DNA from: Microvelia longipes
Taxonomy: Eukaryota; Arthropoda; Insecta; Hemiptera; Veliidae
DNA length: 64,000 nt
NCBI GenBank assembly: GCA_018340805.1
Contig: JACMZG010000008.1
Span: 58,678,281 to 58,742,280 of the forward strand
Direction: 5' to 3'
Part shown: positions 57,411 to 64,000 of the stretch, piece after piece
Position numbering within the stretch: position 1 is the first letter of the stretch
How the letters are laid out: each line of letters opens with the position of its first letter
The notes under the pieces: generated by a model
What the model was told of the DNA's origin: nothing
The model's input: the letters and a program-made list of their open reading frames with translations, nothing else
The model's database searches: none
Made by a program: the position numbers and the translations under genes

Positions 57411-58888
57411 ATTATCTAAACCTTACGAGGTAATACTTCGTTCTCGCTACGGTGGACCTCAGGAGTATTACGTAATTGGTATATGGAAATTCCAGTAACA
57501 ATATCAGACAATATGTCGAGCGCCGAATAGCAGTAGAAAAATTAAAATTCAAAGGTTGTTAAAACTTTTAAAATAGCAACCAATGTCATAATAAAATTTG
57601 GTGGACCTTCTATATATGTACATTAGAGTCCAAAATCAATTAAATCAATCAAATTGTAAATATTTAACAATTATTTCGGTCGTAGGTGAGAAAAATAAAC
57701 AAACAAATTAACAATCTACTTCATATTGCACTTTGGGATGTATTTTAAGCGAGTTTAAAAATCGCTAGAATATTGCACTAAGATGCAATATGAAATAGTT
57801 TGTAAATTAGTTTCAGCGAACTTCCAAAGAAAAAATTATCTTATTAGGTTAATATCATTAAAAGGAAAGAGAGGGGAGCAATGGATTTTATACAACGGGA
57901 AAACTCATTGATCAAGAATATGCATATACGAGATTACATATGATATTTACGATTACATACGAGATTTTTGTTCCTAGAAATTTCTATGGGACAAAATAAC
58001 TATCGAAAGCTTTATTAGATCGGTACGAAAATGAAATGAAACTCGGTACAAAATCGACCTCATTAACGTCCCGAACCCAAATGTTTACCAAATATACGTG
58101 GTGTCAATATCCCACAATGGTGACTCAAAAATTCAAAAACTTTCAGAATTTCAAAAATTTGTCTTATCGGGTTGAAATTTTAGTACAACTATGTATTGAT
58201 AGTAAAGAAATAATGCAAAGTTAAATGTTATTATTATAATTTGTTCCAATTTTAATGATTGAACTATATATTCTACGGTATTCTACTATTTACGGTTTAA
58301 CGTTAACAAATCACGTTTTTTTACGTAAATTTGAAAATCAGCTTATATCATGGCAGTGTGCCACTTATATAAATAATAAAATAACAAAATGGTATAGGAC
58401 TGCCACCACGTGGCTGCATCACGGCAACAGGGAGGAGCAAACGCCACCAAGAGACAGAAGGCCTCCTGTTTTCGTTTATATTATATTTTTTGTTAGTAAA
58501 TTGTTAGTAAAAAGCTTAATCATTTATACTATAAAGAGGGAGAAGGGGGTGGGGGCTGTTGTGTAATTGTTTGGTTTTTATATACTTTATATGTTAATTC
58601 AACGTAACACATGTATATAGTCCTCCTTACATAATTGATAACTACGTTCCTTTAAATGAAATTTAAAAAAATTTAAGCAATCACGTGTGTATGAGCCAAA
58701 GGAATATCTGTCTCTGACAATTAAATACGTCAGAGACAAAACAATCACATTGAAACTTTAATCAATTAAACGAAATATAAATATATGATAACATTAAAAC
58801 TACGATATTTTATATTACCTTGATATTAGTAAATATTTAATATTAAATTTAGGGCACTGTAAACGATAAACTTTACTATTGACCTTTT
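57411..58888. other. Non-coding A+T-rich DNA
   Basis: TGTCTCTGAC (58709-58718) and GTCAGAGACA (58729-58738) form a perfect 10-bp hairpin. 58396-58475 has a degraded family D-like patch (CACGTGGCTGCATCACGG...GGCCTCCTG). 57722-57830 is an imperfect inverted repeat around TTCATATTGCA. No gene. Confidence 0.45.
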
Positions 58889-59303
58889 AACTTTTCCTCA
58901 TTTATACCGTACGTATATAGAAAAAGTATTGTTTTTGCGAAAAAACCGAAACCGGGAAATCACCTGAATTCTCTTTTTAGGTATTTTAAGGCCTCCTATA
59001 TGATTTGTATAAAGTTGTCTGAGTATGAAAACAAATCTAATCGAGTTGAAATTTGGTAAAAGTGTATACCTTTAAATAAGTGCACAAGTTTCGTTTCAAT
59101 ACAAGTATATCTATGGTGTCCGGATGGGTGATTGTGAGGAATGAAAGGAATGAGTTTACCATCTTAGGACAAGCTAAGCGAGTCCGAAGACGTGTTAAAG
59201 TATAAATTTAACGACTATTATATTCTGAAGACGAGCAAAGAAAGTTCGAAGTATGGAGGATGAGCGAGCGAATCCGATTTGATCCGAGGTTACACGATTT
59301 TTA
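58889..59303 (+). repeat. Family A copy, internally deleted
   Basis: Starts ACTTTTCCTCATTTATACCG and ends with GGACAAGCTAAGCGAGTCCGAAG, GAGCGAGCGAATCCGATTTGA and CACGATTTTT. The CACAAAGTTGTC to GTTGAAATTTGG junction shows loss of the middle. Confidence 0.7.
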
Positions 59304-60404
59304 TCACTAGGATTGCTCTGTTCCCATAAGAATAGTGACTATGGCAGTAATACATAATAGCCAATTTTTTTAGCGATTCAAAACCAACCAGTCAATACAG
59401 GAGTAAAAACATTAGTCAAACGTATTAGTTTTGAGAGTATTTTTAATTTATCATCCAAAATTTTCCCGAAAAATAAGCAAAGGAAATAAAAGATAAATTA
59501 TCTAAGTGAATTCTCTTTTAATATTTAAAATGTTATTTACAAAAAACTTAACCTTCAATATGATTTATAATAGGCTGGAAGGAGACCAAAAAAATATAAT
59601 AAGGAAGCATTGATTTTATAAAGAAAAGAGAAAACAGAGGAAAATACGTATTCAACAGGTATAAATAGTCATAAAGGAAAGATAAGAAATTAAACTCATT
59701 TATCATTGGTATAATACAGTAACTATAGCTAATAACATTACAACCGAATAGATTTATTCTTCTCGTTGTATAAAACAACCATTTGTTCAGATTTACAACA
59801 ACCGTTATTTTGTATGAAGATTAAAAGCTATACGTGTAGTTGTAATTTCGTTGTAATGATAATGAATTTCATCTCAAGTAATTTTTCTTTCTCATTTTAA
59901 AAGTAGCATTTCGAAAATAAGCTCCCGAATTGTTTGTTTTAAAATTTCTTTTTATACTCTACCTTTTACCAAAATTAAAAATAATACATAGGTCGCCCGA
60001 GAATATTTTTTAATCTCTTTATTTTATTTTAATTCACAAAAATAATAAAATAAAACCTTGGCATAGCATTTTAAGCTTCAAGGTTTTTTGAGATTATTTT
60101 ACAAAATATTTTTCACTATCAAGTTCGTTTACACACATAAATAATCCGTCGAGCTTGATACGCCAACTCAATCCGACGGACCGGATCCGTCAGATAATCC
60201 AAACCTGTAAATGCTCTTATTTATTTTTTTTTTTTTGCCTTTTAATATTTACTTGGAGGTATTGCAATATTGCCTTCTAAATAAATTTAATATATTTCGT
60301 GTTAAATTCGTTTCATGTTTTTTCCGAGTTTCATGATTTTTCGATATTTTTGAAAGTTACTGAAGTCATAACAATTTTCTTTAAAATTCGCTTTCATGTT
60401 ATAT
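59304..60404. other. Non-coding A+T-rich DNA
   Basis: GACGGACCGGATCCGTC at 60175-60191 is a 17-base palindrome. No gene. Confidence 0.45.
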
Positions 60405-60415
60405 TTTATATATAT

Positions 60416-60467
<52 letters not shown>

Positions 60468-60481
60468 TATATATATATAAT
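60405..60481. repeat. (TA)n microsatellite
   Basis: About 77 bp TA tract with phase slips; open frames across it on both strands are artefacts. Confidence 0.9.
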
Positions 60482-62329
60482 AAAGTTTTCGCAAATCGTT
60501 TTTCGCGGTGTTGGGGATCTGTAAAACAGTTTTTTTTCTAAGAAAATTAACAAAAAAGGAAATATTTATAAATTCCACTAGCTGTATACTCCTTCGTTAA
60601 AATAAGTAAAATTATCATTAAATGGAGTTATAAATTGATTTTACGAAATTAGAATTTTATCAATTGAAATCTTATAATTTTAAATTAATAATAATTTCAT
60701 ATTAATTAATATACACTTTATCAAACTTATCAATTTGATTTTATCAAGTTTTAAGAAGTATATAAATTTTGAAGTTAAACTCAGTGTATGATATCTTCAT
60801 TATTAACATATACCTCATAAAACACTCGCTAATGATTAAGGTTTTGTCACTAATTGTGTACAAGAAATTTTTAATGAAACTCTTAAGATATTACTAAAAC
60901 CAGCAATAACACAACCTACGGATTGAGTTGATGTCATAAGTAACGTCTCACACGTATGTTACAAATATTAGGAACGGTATAAAATTTTCCTTACAGTATT
61001 TCTCTTAATTGAATACAGCACTTAAGTAGGCAGAATGGGCACTTTGTTAGCTGTAGCTCTGATAAAGATAGAAAGCAATAAAAAAGATAGTAGCTTAAAG
61101 AATGAAGATAGCTCTGGTGTAAAAGATATAACAAAGACATAAAATTAAGACAAAAAGTATGCATTCCATTTTTTAGATCGAGGCTTATAACGTTTCGGCT
61201 GAGCAGAAAAACAGTTAAACTCCTTTTAAGATAAATGAAGGCGGTCATGTTTAGTTTCTTAATTGTTATCAAAACTTTGAAAACATTTTTACTTCAAAAA
61301 CATAAGTATTTTCAATAATACTGTTAAAAAGTAATAAAACTTTTAGAATCCACTTTAAATTTTAATGCCTTTAGTCTAAAGATAATTTAAATAAATTTAG
61401 TCATTAATTGTCGTTTTATTTAAATAATACTTCAATTTTGTATAATTAATAAAAAGTATTGGTATACTAAAATTAAAAGTATAATTACAGTAGTAACTGT
61501 GATAGGGAATGGAAATCATTTTAAGATTTTTTATTTTGAGAACAAGTAGAATATTAATTTTAGTTGATGAATTTAAAGTACACATATAATAGAACTAAAA
61601 TCATAGGCAATAGTATTGAGGAATAAATAAATAAATGCCCGTTTTAAGGTCTTTCGGCCAATCAGGGTATTTTTCCTACAGGAACGATATTAGGTGATAT
61701 CCTTTAAGAATTAATTAAAATTTACGAAATATTTTTAAGTGATAGCATAATCTGGGCTATGAAACCAGAACCTCCGGTGACAAAATCGAGATGAAATAAT
61801 ATGACAAATATTATTACAATACATTAATATTAACAATGGTAAGTACGTACCGGCACAGTGAGGTACTTCATGTTGTTTCCAGTAGTATTGTGCACCTCCC
61901 TGTGGCAAGTAAAGCTATATGAATGACATATCGGTCCGTCGTTCCTCCGCGGATACCGAATTATAGGAATTAACTTGGGACTTTTAGGCCGAAAAATTTT
62001 GACAATTTTATTAACAATTTTTAATAATAGGAAAAATATTAATTTTTTTTTACAAAAAAAAAAGTTATTGTAATATTTTGTACTTATGTCATCTATAGGC
62101 TGGATCTAGTTACAATTTTTTATTATAAATTTAAATCATTTCATGAGAATAGTTCAAAAAGAACTTTTAATCAATTCATAAATGATGATTTTTTGGGGGA
62201 GTTTCTGACTATTAAACCTAAGGTATCTAACCTAGTTCGTTGCCTATATTTCTCGATAAATAAATTTAACAATAAGGAAGACTAAAAGGAAGGTTTAAAT
62301 GACTGTTCAAATAAGGTTATAAACAAAAA
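60482..62329. other. Non-coding A+T-rich DNA
   Basis: Nothing recognisable; open frames at 60991 and 61397 (minus) have no motif. Confidence 0.45.
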
Positions 62330-62600
62330 GGAGGGGGTTTGTTTATGTGTAGGGGGGAGGTTACAAAACGTCGCGTGTTCGAAGCGCGGAGCGTTTTATC
62401 CTGTCGGTAAGAGACGTGTGTCTCGCTAAAGAGCAACGGTGGAAGGAGGAGTAGTGAGGCTGCGCACTGCCTGGCAAGGTCACAGGTTTCAATGGTGGGC
62501 CCACGCACTCGAGCATTTCATTGATTGGCAACGACTCCTCGACCGCCCCTGACCCCGACCCTAAACAACGACCCCAAACACAATAACAATTATAACTTGG
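62330..62600. other. G+C-rich patch, possible CpG-rich region
   Basis: A 270-bp patch with many CpGs (for example TCGCGTGTTCGAAGCGCGGAGCG at 62371-62393) in an A+T-rich setting. It has no intact long frame and no clear repeat structure. It could be a promoter or first exon of a host gene outside the window, a SINE head or a DNA transposon end. Confidence 0.35.
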
Positions 62601-63592
62601 ACCAGGAAGTATATTATGTGTTAAAAAATAAATATCTTATTGTAATAAAAAAAGAGGTAAAGGGAAATATCGGAAGTTTTCTAGTAAGAACTCGACCTAG
62701 TTTGGTTTGTATCGACTTTTCCTTCTACACCTCTTCTTTCATCCCACTCTCACCTCTTCTTAAGTAACATTCACTTTTCACTACATTAAAATCCTCCCAC
62801 GTCCTGCCTTTACACCTTTAGATATCATTAACTAAATGGATTCATTTAAAAACAAACTATTCAACAGAATATTACAACTTTTTTACTAGAAAATAAAGTA
62901 AAAGAACATTAACGAGCAGATTCTCTCATAAGTTATTTAAACATTTTTTGGCCTTAATACTGACGAGCGTTTACTTTACTCCTTGCATTTTCTAGCAGTC
63001 CTCTTCTTATTCTAAACTTGCAAACACTGTATCAAACTTTTAACTCTAATTTTATCTGGTTGAATAAACTACCCCCAAACAGAATAAAAAATCAACTTCA
63101 CTAACTCATTTTCAAGTTTATTCAATTCATAGAGGGAGTATGAATTTAATAAATGAAGCCTTTTAATTTTAAATCGAATAAAAAAAGATTAAAGTGTGAG
63201 TAACAATTATAATACGATTATTATTATTGAGAAAATAAAAAAATGTAGTTAATCTTACGGTTATACTAAAAGAATAATTTAATACACATTTGCATAAATG
63301 TCTTTAATCAAAAGAACATGATTAAATCATACGATTAAAAATTTAAATAATTTTCTCCGTAGAAACACAGTATTAGACAAACTAATTATATCATTAATTA
63401 CACTTATAAGAGATAAAATGAATTTAGAGAAACAGATTAACTATTTAACAGTAAATAAACCTGTGAGAAAATTACATTATTAGTTAAATTGAAGTGTTTT
63501 CAAACATACGTTTAACCTCAAATTACTAGTCATGAAAATGCAGTAAAAAAATTAAAAAATAATAAATAAAACCCCCTTTGTACATTACTATG
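62601..63592. other. Non-coding A+T-rich DNA
   Basis: Nothing recognisable. Confidence 0.45.
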
Positions 63593-63762
63593 GTACGACA
63601 CACGGCTAAAATCAGTTAAAAGCGCGGGAAAATAGAGTTTAGGAACCAATGAGGTTGGCCTGATTTGAAATTGAGGGCGTTGGTTAACATCCAGGAATAA
63701 CCTCATTGGCCCCCTCGCATTTTTCTGCCATGCTGTCAACTGATTTTAGCCATGTGTCGTAC
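63593..63762. mobile_element. MITE with 25-bp TIRs (170 bp)
   Basis: 63593-63617 (GTACGACACACGGCTAAAAT...) and the inverse of 63738-63762 agree at 24 of 25. A second inverted pair, CCAATGAGGTT (63646-63656) with AACCTCATTGG (63699-63709), lies inside, so the element can fold nearly end to end. No protein is encoded. Confidence 0.78.
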
Positions 63763-64000
63763 TGTATGTATTTTTAGGATAGTATGTATTTATAATTTAA
63801 TTTATAATACGTACAATGTATACGCTAGGTTGGTTTATGTTGATAAATTATAAGGGTTATTCCATATCAAATCAACACAGGTAAAAACACGTGATATCGC
63901 CAATTTTAAAATAATTTTGCTGATAGGTATGCACCATAGACGGAAGAAAAGACCAAGGTCTTTGGCTCATTTCGTGCAGCCATATTGCCGCCGTAGGGTG
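63763..64000. other. Unassigned DNA at the window edge
   Basis: Nothing recognisable. Confidence 0.4.

Noticed and set aside
58255..58566. 103-codon frame
   Set aside because: Runs across a degraded family D-like patch; no motif and no second copy to test it.

Overview
The window looks like gene-poor, A+T-rich nuclear DNA of a metazoan, plausibly an arthropod. The reasons are a Ty3/gypsy LTR retrotransposon with a tRNA-Lys(CUU)-type primer-binding site, a decayed Jockey/CR1-like non-LTR element, a tRNA-derived SINE, many small inverted-repeat elements and long (TA)n microsatellites. No host protein-coding gene, rRNA gene or functional tRNA gene could be supported. Outside the retrotransposons, open frames of about 60-100 codons occur roughly as often as expected by chance at this base composition, and most lie in simple repeats. 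The host species is not identified.

Positions 1-12480 hold three head-to-tail copies of one gypsy-type element in an internal-LTR-internal-LTR-internal array. Copy 1 enters the window inside gag and runs through pol to a single N at 3573, where about 1 kb present in copy 2 is missing. Copy 2 (4283-11341) is nearly complete: primer site, leader, an intact gag, a pol frame entered by an apparent -1 ribosomal frameshift, and a 3' LTR with its own TATA box. Copy 3 keeps only the primer site, leader and part of gag before ending at about 12472. Pol is broken by small indels in both copies, often different ones, and many sit in homopolymers; this may be decay or uncorrected long-read error.

Positions 12481-30000 are non-coding repeat DNA. 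They contain a 188-bp near-perfect foldback (14576-14763), a 4 x 114-bp tandem repeat (15124-15590), adjacent hairpin and TIR elements (17084-17670), a 5'-truncated non-LTR insertion inside a 30-bp target duplication (18414-19621), several AT tracts, a composite element on the minus strand (23816-25790) and a SINE (26830-27105).

Positions 30000-42000 are mostly featureless. A cluster of small, AT-rich reading frames and duplicated segments lies at 30496-32270, and a 101-bp tandem duplication at 36404-36605.

Positions 42000-64000 are dominated by one dispersed repeat family, called family A here, with at least ten copies or fragments in both orientations. A second copy of the composite element is at 44913-46195 on the plus strand. 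MITE-like elements lie at 47726-48053 and 63593-63762, and a G+C-rich patch at 62330-62600. Several otherwise unlike repeats carry the heptamer GCGAAGC, known as an exceptionally stable DNA mini-hairpin. That recurrence, and the conserved TATA-plus-short-ORF module in the composite element, are the least explained signals in the window.
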